Positions 31,984-40,760 of a stretch of DNA of 64,000 bases are shown here, piece by piece. The notes under the pieces are model-generated. The model saw nothing but the letters and a program-made list of their open reading frames with translations, did not search any database and was not told where the DNA came from. The stretch's first letter is position 1. Every line of letters begins with the position of its first letter. The DNA lies in contig CABIXV010000004.1 in NCBI GenBank assembly GCA_902362775.1, positions 48,916 through 112,915 on the forward strand, given 5' to 3'. This stretch comes from Clostridiales bacterium (GTDB taxonomy: Bacteria > Bacillota > Clostridia > Oscillospirales > Oscillospiraceae). The translations under genes and the position numbers were made by a program.

Positions 31984-32884
31984 AAAGTTTTCAGGCGTTT
32001 CACAGACCATGTCCCGCTTCCGGGGCTGGATTCAGGCGGGGGCGACGCTGCTGACCAACCTGCATCTGCCGAACTTTCTCAAGGGCGGACTGTATCAGGG
32101 GGCGGGGAAGACCGTCTGCGTGCCGGGGCTGAACTGCTACTCCTGTCCGGCGGCCTCCGGAGCCTGTCCCATCGGGGCGTTTCAGGCGGTGGTGGGCTCG
32201 TCCAAGTTCAGCTTTTCCTATTATATCACAGGCTTCCTCATCCTGCTGGGCGTGCTGCTGGGGCGCTTTATCTGCGGCTTTCTCTGCCCCTTCGGGTGGT
32301 TTCAGGAGCTGCTGCATAAGATCCCGACAAAGAAGCTCTCCACAAAGAAGCTCAAGCCCCTGACATACCTCAAGTACGCTGTCCTGCTGGTGATGGTTTT
32401 CCTGCTGCCGGCGTTCCTTGTGAACGATGTTGGCATGGGAGACCCGTTCTTCTGCAAATACCTCTGCCCCCAGGGTGTGCTGGAGGGAGCCATCCCGCTG
32501 TCCCTTGCCAATGCCGGCATCCGGGCGGCGCTGGGCAAGCTGTTTACATGGAAATTCAGCATTCTGCTGTCGGTGATCGTGCTGAGTGTGCTGTTCTACC
32601 GGCCGTTTTGCAAGTGGCTCTGCCCGCTTGGCGCATTCTACGCGCTGTTCAACCGGGTGTCCCTCTTCCAGATGAAGGTGGACAAGAATAAGTGCATCTC
32701 CTGCGGGAAATGCGCCAGAGCCTGCAAGATGGACGTGGACGTGACAAAAACGCCCAACCATACCGAGTGCATCCGCTGCGGAATGTGCATCCGCGCTTGT
32801 CCGACGAAAGCAGTGTGCTTCCGTTACAGCTTCGGCAGCGGGAAAGAAACAACAAAGAAAACAACGATGGAGGAATCAAAATGA
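31976..32884 (+). CDS. Polyferredoxin-like 4Fe-4S membrane protein (NapH/YccM-type)
   Basis: A protein of about 300 residues with four to five membrane helices, cytosol-side Cys motifs (LNCYSCPAASGACP, CGFLCPFGW, CKYLCPQG, CKWLCPLGA) and two C-terminal 4Fe-4S ferredoxin motifs (CISCGKCARACKMD and CIRCGMCIRACPTKA). Such proteins move electrons across the membrane. Here the likely acceptor is the thioredoxin-like lipoprotein encoded next. A TTG at 31976 with ggag 10 bases upstream is my choice; GTG 31967 or ATG 32009 are alternatives. It overlaps its neighbours on both sides, so it lies in one operon with the CXXC miniprotein and the lipoprotein. Confidence 0.88.
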   Translation: MGKKFSGVSQTMSRFRGWIQAGATLLTNLHLPNFLKGGLYQGAGKTVCVPGLNCYSCPAASGACPIGAFQAVVGSSKFSFSYYITGFLILLGVLLGRFICGFLCPFGWFQELLHKIPTKKLSTKKLKPLTYLKYAVLLVMVFLLPAFLVNDVGMGDPFFCKYLCPQGVLEGAIPLSLANAGIRAALGKLFTWKFSILLSVIVLSVLFYRPFCKWLCPLGAFYALFNRVSLFQMKVDKNKCISCGKCARACKMDVDVTKTPNHTECIRCGMCIRACPTKAVCFRYSFGSGKETTKKTTMEESK

Positions 32885-33840
32885 ACATGAAGAGAATTTT
32901 TGCACTGGCTTTTGCCGTGCTGATGGTGCTGGCCCTGGCGGCCTGCGGCACGAAGAACAATGACAAGATGGGCGACATGAGCGGCAACGGCTCCGCCATG
33001 ACCGGCGAGCCGAAAACCGCCGAGGAGGCTCTCGCCCTGCACAAGGAGCTGCTGGAGCGGGAGAACGCGCTCCTGTCGGAAAATACCGAGCTGTGGGAAA
33101 AGGTCTTTATGGAGGCCGACAAGGGCATGGCCATGATCGAGGACGGAAAAAACTACGGCGACTTCCTGTTGGATACCGTCGAGGCCGCTAAAGAGCAGTT
33201 CACCGACAAGGAGTATGAGTGGCTGAAGGAGGCCGCCACGGAGATCAGCAATATCGAAAACAAGCTGACCGCGCTGGAGGAAAAGTACCCCGAGATTGTG
33301 CAGCAATCCATGGACGGCGATATGAGTATGCCCGCGGGCAGCGACACGAGCAACCCTCCCGACGACGGCAGTATGCAGAAGTTCCCCACCTTTGAGGGCA
33401 AGGACCTGGATGGCAACACGGTGAAGAGCGACGAGTTGTTCTCCGCCAACGCCGTCACCGTGGTGAATTTCTGGTTCACCACCTGCAATCCCTGCGTGGG
33501 CGAGCTTTCCGAGCTGGACGCACTGAACAAGGAGCTTGCGAAGAAGGGCGGCTCCCTCATCGGCGTCAACACCTTCACTCTGGACGGCGACGAAGCGGCA
33601 ATTTCCGAGGCGAAGGATGTGCTTGCCAAGAAGGGCGCCACCTATCAGAATGTGTATTTTGACTCCGACGGTGAGGCGGGAAAGTTTACCACCAACATCT
33701 TTGCCTATCCCACCACCTATGTGGTCGACCGCAGCGGCAATATCGTGGGTGACCCCATCGTAGGCGCCATCACGGAAAAGAAGCAGGCGGAGACGCTGCA
33801 AAAGCTCATCGACCAGGCTCTTGCTGCCGATATGGGCTGA
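32881..33840 (+). CDS. Thioredoxin-fold lipoprotein (TlpA-like), Msr electron donor candidate
   Basis: A 319-residue lipoprotein. It has a signal peptide with lipobox LALAAC (lipid Cys22), a Met-rich linker (KMGDMSGNGSAMTGE), a helical region of about 100 residues (KTAEEALALHKELLERENAL) and a second Met-containing linker. The TlpA/AhpC-type thioredoxin domain has the redox pair Cys202-Asn-Pro-Cys205 (TTCNPC) and the cis-Pro segment FAYPTTYVVD. It would reduce the outer-face MsrAB, taking electrons from the membrane polyferredoxin. It overlaps that gene by ATGA. An IS110 relic separates it from msrAB. Confidence 0.88.
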   Translation: MNMKRIFALAFAVLMVLALAACGTKNNDKMGDMSGNGSAMTGEPKTAEEALALHKELLERENALLSENTELWEKVFMEADKGMAMIEDGKNYGDFLLDTVEAAKEQFTDKEYEWLKEAATEISNIENKLTALEEKYPEIVQQSMDGDMSMPAGSDTSNPPDDGSMQKFPTFEGKDLDGNTVKSDELFSANAVTVVNFWFTTCNPCVGELSELDALNKELAKKGGSLIGVNTFTLDGDEAAISEAKDVLAKKGATYQNVYFDSDGEAGKFTTNIFAYPTTYVVDRSGNIVGDPIVGAITEKKQAETLQKLIDQALAADMG

Positions 33841-33991
33841 CAAACGAATTCATCTTCTCAGAAAGACCTGCTAACAAAAGTCAAGTAGAAATTTCAGATT
33901 TGGGGGAGCGGCAAAAAGGCAGCACAAAATTAAGCCGCTGTGCATTTCAAAATTAAAACGGCGGCCAGCCAGATGGTATAGCGCAGGAAAA

Positions 33992-34593
33992 TCAGTCATG
34001 TTCCAGAGAATCCAAGTAGGCTTTCACAGAAGCGTAGTAGATACGCAGGAACTTATTTGCGGAGGCCATCATGTAGACACGGTAGGGTTTGCCTTCAGAG
34101 CGTTTCTTGTCCATGAACTGGTAAACTGGCTCATCCATTGGAGCGCATTGCAGGAGGACGCCCATCACCAGAAAGAGTGTCCTGCGCAGGGAGGCAGATC
34201 CCCTCTTGGAAATGCTGCGGCTGCGGACATCTATTTGGCCGGATTGGTATGGCGGGGCGTCAATGCCCGCAAAGGCCACCAGCGCTTTCTTGGAATGAAA
34301 ACGGCGCACATCTCCAATTTCAGCCATGAGTTGTGGGCCGAGAGTGGGGCCAACACCAAACATCTCCATCACCATAGGATACTCCGGCAGAGAAGCCGCC
34401 AGGGACTGCAATTACCTGTGGATTCCATCACCACACGGGTCTCACCGTCCAAGCTTTTGAGTTGCCTTGCCAGCTCGCTCAGTTCATTGACGGTGTGGCA
34501 CACTTCAAAGGGTGAAACCACTACCTCTCCAAAGGGCCGCATGACTGCAATCGTGCTCTTGCCCTTGGAAACATCGATGCCAACGCAGTTCAT
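33992..34593 (-). mobile_element. IS110-family insertion sequence relic (internally deleted transposase)
   Basis: Two pieces of an IS110-type transposase. The N-terminal piece (34593 leftwards) reads MNCVGIDVSKGKSTIAVMRP ... VVMESTGN, carrying the start of the DEDD domain. It joins at about 34408 to the C-terminal IS116/IS110/IS902 piece (QSLAASLPEYPMVMEMFGVG ... YLDSLEHD) in another frame. About half of the normal protein of roughly 400 residues is missing, so the copy is dead. It sits between the thioredoxin lipoprotein gene and msrAB. Ends and target duplication could not be defined. Confidence 0.82.
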
Positions 34594-34820
34594 TCACATT
34601 CCTCCAATACCAAGAATCTGCAACCGGAAATCCATCTTTTCTCGCTGCCGATTCAATCTATTGGGTGACACGAACTCTCCGGCATCCGGTGGCTCAACCT
34701 GCTCAAATCGAACGCTACAACAAGAGGATGGCTGACAGTCTTTCGAACGGACATAAAAGCCCAAGGAGGGATTGGTCAGCCAGTTGCTCCCCTTATTGTA
34801 GCTTAGGCACGAGATGGAGA

Positions 34821-34847
34821 GAAAGCCGGACTGGCTGCCCGGCTTTC
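34821..34847 (+). terminator. Hairpin upstream of msrAB
   Basis: A 9-bp perfect stem gaaagccgg / ccggctttc in an otherwise gene-free stretch (34594-34881) between the IS110 relic and msrAB. It may be a terminator of the upstream unit or part of the msrAB leader. Confidence 0.45.
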
Positions 34848-34881
34848 CTGTCCAAATTTATTGTAATAGGAGGGATACACC

Positions 34882-35994
34882 ATGTATCGGAGAGTATTGC
34901 CGCTTCTGCTCACCGCGGTACTGCTGCTGAGCGGCTGCACTGCCGGGCAGAAAAATATGCCGCAGAAAATGGACGAGAAGGAAATGACCGGACAGCCCTC
35001 TGATATGTCCGGTGAAGGAAGCATGTATATGGATACCACGGAAAATGTCATATATCTGGCGGGCGGCTGCTTCTGGGGAATGGAACAGCTGATGCAGTCT
35101 ATTCCCGGCGTCATCGATGCCGAGAGCGGCTATGCCAACGGCACCTGCGAGGCGGACGCCGATTACAAGACCGTCTGCAAGGGCGAGACCGGCTTTCGGG
35201 AGGCCGTGCGGGTGGAGTATGACCCCGGACAGGTGAGTCTCGACGCCCTGCTGCTGGCCTACTTCTATGTGATCGACCCCACAGTGGAGAACCGGCAGGG
35301 CAACGACCGGGGCAGCCAGTATCAGACCGGTGTCTATTACACCAACGAAAGCGCGAAGGAAACGGTGGAGCGCATCGCGGAGATCGAGCGGGGACGCAGT
35401 GAAAAGTTCTTCGTGGAGATCGGCCCACTCAAGAACTACTACCCCGCCGAGGAGTACCACCAGAACTACCTCGAAAAGAACCCGAACGGCTACTGCCACA
35501 TCCCGCGCGCGGAGATGGAGCTGTTTTCCCGGCTGCGCATCGATCCGGGCGACTATCAGAAGCCCGCGGCGGAATCCATCCGGGACAAGCTGACGGCGGA
35601 GCAGTACCGTGTTACGCAGGAGAGCGGCACGGAGCGCGCTTTCACAGGCGAGTTCTGGGATAAGTTTGAAAAGGGCATCTATGTGGATGTCGTCACCGGC
35701 GAGCCGCTCTTTTCCTCCACGGATAAGTTTGAGAGCGGCTGCGGCTGGCCGGCTTTCACAAAGCCCATTGAAGAGCCCGCCGTAGTGGAACTGGAGGACC
35801 TGAGCCATGGCATGCGCCGCACAGAGGTCAGAAGCCGTGCCGGAGATTCTCACCTTGGTCATTTGTTCACCGGCGATCCGGAGTCCCCCAATGGCGTGCG
35901 CTACTGCATCAACAGCGCGTCCCTCCGCTTTGTGCCTTACGCAAAGATGAAAGCAGAGGGCTACGGATATCTTCTGTATCTGTTCGAGGAATGA
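34882..35994 (+). CDS. msrAB: Bifunctional methionine sulfoxide reductase MsrAB, lipoprotein
   Basis: A 370-residue exported enzyme. The lipobox is LLLSGC (Cys19), followed by a Met-rich linker ([18 protein letters not shown]). The MsrA domain has catalytic Cys63 in GGCFWG, plus [16 protein letters not shown] and [14 protein letters not shown]. The MsrB domain begins near residue 225 with [15 protein letters not shown] and catalytic Cys342 in [11 protein letters not shown]. It reduces both epimers of methionine sulfoxide in envelope proteins. Start ATG at 34882 behind ataggaggg. Context with the thioredoxin lipoprotein, membrane polyferredoxin and two-component system suggests one repair pathway. 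Catalytic residues are intact. Confidence 0.95.
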   Translation: MYRRVLPLLLTAVLLLSGCTAGQKNMPQKMDEKEMTGQPSDMSGEGSMYMDTTENVIYLAGGCFWGMEQLMQSIPGVIDAESGYANGTCEADADYKTVCKGETGFREAVRVEYDPGQVSLDALLLAYFYVIDPTVENRQGNDRGSQYQTGVYYTNESAKETVERIAEIERGRSEKFFVEIGPLKNYYPAEEYHQNYLEKNPNGYCHIPRAEMELFSRLRIDPGDYQKPAAESIRDKLTAEQYRVTQESGTERAFTGEFWDKFEKGIYVDVVTGEPLFSSTDKFESGCGWPAFTKPIEEPAVVELEDLSHGMRRTEVRSRAGDSHLGHLFTGDPESPNGVRYCINSASLRFVPYAKMKAEGYGYLLYLFEE

Positions 35995-36021
35995 GTTCGC
36001 AAAATACAATGATATAATAAG

Positions 36022-36052
36022 CAGCGTCCCAATCATTATGAACCGGGACGCT
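36022..36052 (+). terminator. Terminator after msrAB
   Basis: A 9-bp stem cagcgtccc / gggacgctg with a 13-base loop, 30 bases after the msrAB stop, followed by tcgttt. Confidence 0.65.
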
Positions 36053-36073
36053 GTCGTTTATGCTCATGTCGGT

Positions 36074-36292
36074 TTATTCAAACAGGACGTTCAGCTTGCT
36101 GTTCAGAATCAGATCGGCATAAGCAAGCGGGTCATTGTAGATCAGATAATCCAGCTCTGACTGCTGGAAGCGGTTGTCAGCAGCTTCGCTTTCAACGGCG
36201 GTGAAGTCAATGGAAATCTGGCTTCTATCGTCAAAAACCAATTCTACGCAGGCTGTGTCTATGTTGAATTGATAGGATATAAGTTTGCTCAT
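36074..36292 (-). CDS. DUF6061 family protein
   Basis: A 72-residue acidic protein (MSKLISYQFNIDTACVELVF...) with FTAVESEAADNRFQQSELDY and IYNDPLAYADLIL, as in the DUF6061 family of unknown function. The ATG at 36292 is preferred (ggaggt 6 bases upstream) over 36298 and over the longer frame to 36364. It stands alone between msrAB and degraded sequence. Confidence 0.65.
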   Translation of the reverse strand: MSKLISYQFNIDTACVELVFDDRSQISIDFTAVESEAADNRFQQSELDYLIYNDPLAYADLILNSKLNVLFE

Positions 36293-36364
36293 GGTCATAC
36301 CTCCAAGATGTTTTTTGAGGTGAATCAGGCGGTCAATTTCCGGGTGATTATTGGCGGGAATCAT

Positions 36365-36547
36365 ATCGAAATCTGCTGCAAATCATTCAAAATAAATCGT
36401 TGCGAACGGTTAGTACGTATAAAATAGCTGGCTACAAAACGGCTACAAAATTCGTAAGGAACCTATGTACAGCCCGAAATACGTGGATTATTTGGATGAA
36501 AAGTGCATCGAGAGTGCATTTTATAACCCTAAATCAAAGCTCAAGAC
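36365..36547. other. Degraded sequence at the island edge
   Basis: No gene recognised. Short broken frames only, directly before a 5'-truncated coding fragment. Confidence 0.4.
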
Positions 36548-37054
36548 TTGAGCATCTATGGTATCAACGAGGTCGGCTCTGTTGCCCTGTCGCTGAATCA
36601 GCTTGACCCCAACGGGAACTATATCGCAGAGGAACGTTCTATCGAAATCATGGTTCCCGGTGTGGACACAGGATATGATGCCACAGGCGAGGAGGTCTAT
36701 CGAAATAACGGATTGCGAATTGTCGCAAAGACCATATTGGAAGACTCGTCCGAATACAGCTCCGATATGTATGTACTCATGCTCGCCGAGAATACAAGTG
36801 GGAGAACTCTCACGATTGATGACACGTACGATTCGCTCTCTGTAAATGGCTACATGACAGACTACTCTTTCTACAGCGCAGAGCTTGCTGACGGAGAATC
36901 TGCCGCGCTAGAGATCAGACTGCAGGAATCATCGCTGGAGGAGAATCAGATTGCCTCGGTCTCTGACATCAGTGAGATCGAAGTTGGGTTTGAGATCAAA
37001 GCGGACAGGGACATCATTGATGAGCCAACAGTCCTGATTCAATTCGATTCGTGA
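36548..37054 (+). pseudogene. C-terminal fragment of an exported Ig-like/DUF protein
   Basis: About 168 codons reading SIYGINEVGSVALSLNQLDP ... VGFEIKADRDIIDEPTVLIQ. It has the alternating beta-strand pattern of extracellular FxLYD/DUF5067-like domains. There is no credible start: the frame opens just after a stop at 36530, and no ribosome-binding site precedes the TTG at 36548. I take it as the tail of a larger lipoprotein gene whose front was lost. It is followed directly by a strong hairpin. Confidence 0.55.
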
Positions 37055-37063
37055 AAACATCAA

Positions 37064-37097
37064 CAACCGGCAGGTGTGTGAAAGCACCTGCCGGTTG
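37064..37097. terminator. Bidirectional-looking terminator
   Basis: A 13-bp perfect stem caaccggcaggtg / cacctgccggttg with an 8-base loop, 10 bases after the stop of the fragment at 36548-37054. Confidence 0.8.
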
Positions 37098-37220
37098 CTA
37101 TGCATATAGATGACACGCTCTCTTTGTCAAGAGGTAACCAAGAACTGGCACTCGATTCCGAGTAACCGCACAACAGCGTGTTCTGGAAGTAACGTAAGCG
37201 TGGATTTGGGTATAGTATCT

Positions 37221-37349
37221 TTAACTTTGGGAAACTCCGCTCTCCCATTTGCTTACCGCCTGCCGGGAGACGCCTAGCTTTTCTCCCAACTGCTCCTGGG
37301 ATAATCCGGCCTGCTTCCGGGCCAGGGCGATCCGTTCATACAGTTCCAT
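37221..37349 (-). pseudogene. Truncated XRE-type regulator
   Basis: A 42-codon fragment MELYERIALARKQAGLSQEQ ... SRQAVSKWESG that contains a complete helix-turn-helix but stops right after it (VSQS), where relatives continue for tens to hundreds of residues. Its ribosome-binding site (gggagg) is still present. It is probably a relic at the boundary between accessory DNA and the cysE region, though a minimal HTH protein cannot be excluded. Confidence 0.55.
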
Positions 37350-37491
37350 CATGGTCCTCCCACCTTTCTGATCCTGCATCCAAGATACCCCAAATCCCAC
37401 GATATGACAAGAAAAATAAGCTGGAAATTTGTCAACTTGAAGTTGACAGGCGGCTGGAGGGGGAAAAACAGAGAAAAAGGCGGGGCTATAC

Positions 37492-37520
37492 TTGACACCT
37501 CCCAGGAAGGATGCTAATAT
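37492..37520 (+). promoter_or_regulatory. Promoter of the cysE-cysS T-box operon
   Basis: -35 TTGACA (37492-37497), a 17-base spacer and -10 TAATAT (37515-37520). Transcription would start just before the T-box leader. Confidence 0.85.
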
Positions 37521-37756
37521 AATGACTTGTAACAAGCGCGAGGAACGGAAAGAGTAGCGTCCCGGCCAACGGACAGAGAGGGCCCTTCACCGGCTGAAAG
37601 GGGGCCCACAGCGGCAGACGTGAAGTGCGTCCGGGAGCGCGGGGCGTAATGGCCTCCGGTTCGGCCCCGATAGCGGCCGGTCAAGTGAGAAATGAGAGTG
37701 GAACCGCGAGTTATCGCCTCTTATGCCAAAATGGGCATAAGAGGTTTTCTTTTTGT
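37521..37756 (+). promoter_or_regulatory. T-box riboswitch (probably cysteine)
   Basis: The conserved T-box sequence gagtggaaccgcg (37695-37707) precedes a terminator with stem cctcttatgcc / gggcataagagg and a T-run (37718-37756). Upstream are stem I elements such as agagtag and cagagaggg. A TGC triplet (37626-37628) in gtgaagTGCg fits a cysteine specifier and the cysE/cysS genes behind it, although GTG in the adjacent register cannot be ruled out by eye. Uncharged tRNA would stabilise the antiterminator. Confidence 0.9.
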
Positions 37757-37805
37757 CCTGCCCAGCGAGGGGCAGGATTACCGCAAAACAAGGAAGGAGG
37801 AGCCT

Positions 37806-38480
37806 ATGTTCAGATCCCTCATGGAAACCTTGGAGGCGTATCAGCGCCGTGACCCGGCCGCGCACTCCAAATTGGAGATATTTTTGCTCTATCAAGGGGT
37901 GCATGCCCTGTTGTATCACCGGCTTGCCCATTGGTTATACTGTCATAATCTGAAATTTTTGGCCAGGGCAGTCTCCCAGTGGAGCCGGTTCTGGACCGGT
38001 ATTGAGATCCATCCTGGGGCCAAGATCGGCCGCCGTCTGGTCATGGACCATGGTATGGGCATCGTCATCGGAGAAACCGCCGAGGTGGGGGACGACTGCC
38101 TGCTCTACCATGGAGTCACGCTGGGGGGGACCGGTAAGGATCAGGGCAAGCGCCACCCCACCATTGGCAATAATGTCCTAGTCAGCTGCGGGGCCAAGGT
38201 GCTGGGCCCCATCAAGGTGGGCGACAACTCCCGGATCGCGGCTAACGCCGTGGTCCTGTCCGAGGTGCCGGAGGACGCTACTGCCGTGGGTATCCCGGCC
38301 CAGATCGTCCGCATCGCCGGACGCACCACCCGATATGCGGATGAAGTGGACCAGACCAGCGTGGAAAATCCCACGCTGGAGCGTTTGGAGGCCCTGTCCT
38401 CCAGACTGGAATTTATCGAAAAGCTGCTGGATGAGCGATACGAGATTATTAGGGAACAGGGAGAGCGGGAGACGGTCTGA
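37806..38480 (+). CDS. cysE: Serine O-acetyltransferase
   Basis: A 224-residue enzyme that makes O-acetylserine for cysteine synthesis. The left-handed beta-helix hexapeptide repeats run from about residue 60 to 150 (IEIHPGAKIGRRLVMDHGMG, VIGETAEVGDDCLLYHGVTL), with the catalytic His segment DHGMG and the GKRHPTIG loop. Start ATG at 37806 behind aaggaggagc. It is the first gene after the cysteine T-box and 57 bases upstream of cysS, so cysteine synthesis and tRNA charging share one control. Confidence 0.95.
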   Translation: MFRSLMETLEAYQRRDPAAHSKLEIFLLYQGVHALLYHRLAHWLYCHNLKFLARAVSQWSRFWTGIEIHPGAKIGRRLVMDHGMGIVIGETAEVGDDCLLYHGVTLGGTGKDQGKRHPTIGNNVLVSCGAKVLGPIKVGDNSRIAANAVVLSEVPEDATAVGIPAQIVRIAGRTTRYADEVDQTSVENPTLERLEALSSRLEFIEKLLDERYEIIREQGERETV

Positions 38481-38537
38481 CCGGCCGCCTGCGCTCTGAG
38501 GACAAGAGAAAGAGACTAGATAAAAAGGAGAGGTACC

Positions 38538-39983
38538 ATGTATCTGTATAATTCCGCGACCCATAAGAAAGAGGAATTTCAAACTCATACTCCCGGACAT
38601 GTAGAGATGTATACCTGCGGTCCCACGGTATACCACTTTGCCCACATTGGCAACCTGCGCTCCTATATCATGGAGGATGTGCTGGAAAAATTCCTGCGCT
38701 ACGATGGGTACGAGGTCAATCGGGTCATGAACATCACCGATGTGGGCCATCTGGCCTCTGACGCTGACACCGGCGAGGATAAGATGCTCAAGGGCGCCAA
38801 ACGGGAGCACAAGTCAGTCATGGAGATTGCCAAGTTCTATACTGACGCCTTTTTCAACGACTGTGAAAAGCTGAATATCAAGCGGCCCGACGTGGTGGAG
38901 CCCGCCACCAACTGCATTGAGGACTATATCCGGATCGTATCCGGCCTGATCGAAAAGGGGTACGCCTACCTGGCTGGAGGAAACGTTTATTTTGACTCCT
39001 CCAAGCTGGACCGCTATTATGTGTTCAACGACCACGATGAGGAGGACCTGGCGGTAGGCGTCCGGGAGGGCGTGGAGGAGGACTCCAACAAGCGGAATAA
39101 AAACGACTTCGTCCTCTGGTTCACCAAGAGCAAATTCGAGGACCAGGCCCTGAAGTGGGATTCCCCCTGGGGGGTGGGCTATCCCGGATGGCATATCGAA
39201 TGTACCGGTATCTCCCTCAAGCACAACGGAGAGTATTTGGACCTGCACTGTGGCGGGATCGACAATGCCTTCCCCCACCACACCAACGAGATTGCCCAGT
39301 CGGAGAGCTACCTGGGTCACCCCTGGTGCAAGCAGTGGTTCCATGTCCACCATTTAAATACAAACAGCGGAAAAATGTCCAAGTCCAAGGGGGAGTTCCT
39401 CACTGTGTCCTTACTGGAGGAGAAGGGCTATGACCCTCTGGCCTATCGGTTCTTCTGCCTCCAGTCCCATTACCGCAAGGGTCTGGTCTTTTCCTGGGAA
39501 AATCTGGATAACGCCGCTGGGGCTTACCAAAAGCTGATCGCCAAGATCGCGGCCATCGACCCCAAGGACGGTGTGGTGGACGAGGCCCTCCTGGGTGAGT
39601 ATCAGATGAAATTCCGTCAGCAGGTGGGCAATGACCTGAACACATCCATGGGAGTCACCGCCCTGTATGACGCCCTGAAGGCCAAGACCAACGGGGCCAC
39701 CAAGCTGGCCATCCTGAACAGCTTTGACCAGGTTTTGTCCCTGTCGTTGCTGGAAAAGGCGGAGAAGGTGCGGAAGGAGCAGGCGGCTCAGAAGTCCCAG
39801 TCCGCCGGCGGCTATACCGTCACCGGCGAAGGGGACCCGGCAGTCGATGCTCTGGTGCTGGCACGGGGCGAGGCCAAAAAGGCAAAGAATTTTGCCGAAG
39901 CTGACCGCATCCGGGATGAGCTGAAGGCGATGGGCATCGAGGTCACCGACGTGCCCGGAGGCGCGTCCTGGAAGCGGGTATAA
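38538..39983 (+). CDS. cysS: Cysteinyl-tRNA synthetase
   Basis: A 481-residue class I synthetase. The zinc/active-site Cys is in MYTCGPTVYHF, the HIGH-type motif is FAHIGNLRSY, and the downstream zinc ligands lie in WHIECTGIS and LHCGGIDNAFPHH. The signature KMSKSKG is near residue 275. The C-terminal anticodon-binding part ends RIRDELKAMGIEVTDVPGG. ATG at 38538 behind aaaggagagg. Normal length. Confidence 0.97.
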   Translation: MYLYNSATHKKEEFQTHTPGHVEMYTCGPTVYHFAHIGNLRSYIMEDVLEKFLRYDGYEVNRVMNITDVGHLASDADTGEDKMLKGAKREHKSVMEIAKFYTDAFFNDCEKLNIKRPDVVEPATNCIEDYIRIVSGLIEKGYAYLAGGNVYFDSSKLDRYYVFNDHDEEDLAVGVREGVEEDSNKRNKNDFVLWFTKSKFEDQALKWDSPWGVGYPGWHIECTGISLKHNGEYLDLHCGGIDNAFPHHTNEIAQSESYLGHPWCKQWFHVHHLNTNSGKMSKSKGEFLTVSLLEEKGYDPLAYRFFCLQSHYRKGLVFSWENLDNAAGAYQKLIAKIAAIDPKDGVVDEALLGEYQMKFRQQVGNDLNTSMGVTALYDALKAKTNGATKLAILNSFDQVLSLSLLEKAEKVRKEQAAQKSQSAGGYTVTGEGDPAVDALVLARGEAKKAKNFAEADRIRDELKAMGIEVTDVPGGASWKRV

Positions 39984-39992
39984 CAGGGAGAT

Positions 39993-40033
39993 GCCGGGGG
40001 CGGCCATCCTGCAAAGGAATGGCCGCCCCCGGC
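39993..40033 (+). terminator. Terminator hairpin after cysS
   Basis: A 15-bp GC-rich stem gccgggggcggccat / atggccgcccccggc, 10 bases after the cysS stop. The T-run is poor. Confidence 0.75.
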
Positions 40034-40125
40034 TGATCGATTTCTGCCTGTTTTATGGTACAGGTTCCACGCCTTTTGTCCAGGGGAGCGTGAGAAAAAA
40101 TTGAGGAAAATTTTTGCTTTTCCCA

Positions 40126-40182
40126 TTGACATTTTCGCGCCGGTTTGCTATATTAGAATCAAGTTATTGAGAATAATTCTCA
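40126..40182 (+). promoter_or_regulatory. Rubrerythrin promoter with Fur/PerR-type palindrome
   Basis: -35 TTGACA (40126-40131), a 17-base spacer and -10 TATATT (40149-40154). A 7-1-7 palindrome tgagaat-a-attctca (40168-40182) lies over the likely start region and has the geometry of Fur/PerR boxes. Peroxide- or iron-dependent repression of rubrerythrin is the inferred meaning. Confidence 0.75.
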
Positions 40183-40214
40183 TTTAACAAATACAGGAAA
40201 GTGAGGTAATTATC

Positions 40215-40751
40215 ATGCCTGAGCTGAAGGGAAGCAAGACCGAAGCCAATCTGTGGACCGCGTTTGCCGGCGAGTCCCAGGCCCGCAACAAGTATACTTA
40301 TTTCGCCTCCAAGGCCAAGAAGGACGGCTATGTCCAAATCTCCAAGATCTTTGAAGAGACCGCCGCCAACGAGAAGGAGCACGCCGAGATCTGGTTTAAG
40401 CTGCTGGAGGGCATTGGAACTACCGCGGAGAACCTAAAGGCTGCCGCCGAGGGTGAGAATTACGAGTGGACCGATATGTACGCCACCATGGCCAAGGAGG
40501 CCAAGGAGGAAGGCTTCGACCATATCGCTTTCTTGTTTGAGGAGGTCGCCAAGATCGAGAAGGAGCACGAGGAACGCTACCTGAAGCTGCTGGCCAACGT
40601 GGAGGGCGGCATTGTCTTCTCCCGCGATGGCGACATGATTTGGCAGTGCTCCAACTGTGGCCACATCCATGTGGGCAAGCAGGCCCCCGAGGTGTGCCCC
40701 GTCTGCGCCCATCCCAGGGATTATTTCCAGCTGAAGGCTGAAAACTATTGA
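40215..40751 (+). CDS. rbr: Rubrerythrin
   Basis: A 178-residue peroxide-scavenging protein of anaerobes. The ferritin-like diiron domain has the ligands in [23 protein letters not shown] and [13 protein letters not shown]. The C-terminal rubredoxin-like Fe(Cys)4 domain has CSNCGH and CPVC. Reduces hydrogen peroxide in the cytoplasm. Preceded by a strong promoter and a Fur/PerR-like palindrome; followed by a bidirectional terminator. Confidence 0.96.
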   Translation: MPELKGSKTEANLWTAFAGESQARNKYTYFASKAKKDGYVQISKIFEETAANEKEHAEIWFKLLEGIGTTAENLKAAAEGENYEWTDMYATMAKEAKEEGFDHIAFLFEEVAKIEKEHEERYLKLLANVEGGIVFSRDGDMIWQCSNCGHIHVGKQAPEVCPVCAHPRDYFQLKAENY

Positions 40752-40760
40752 TGGAAACAG

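Noticed and set aside
32824..33843. Open frame of 339 codons on the minus strand
   Set aside because: Antisense to the thioredoxin lipoprotein, which has lipobox and CNPC motif.
34858..36036. Open frame of 392 codons on the minus strand
   Set aside because: Antisense to msrAB, whose catalytic residues are intact.
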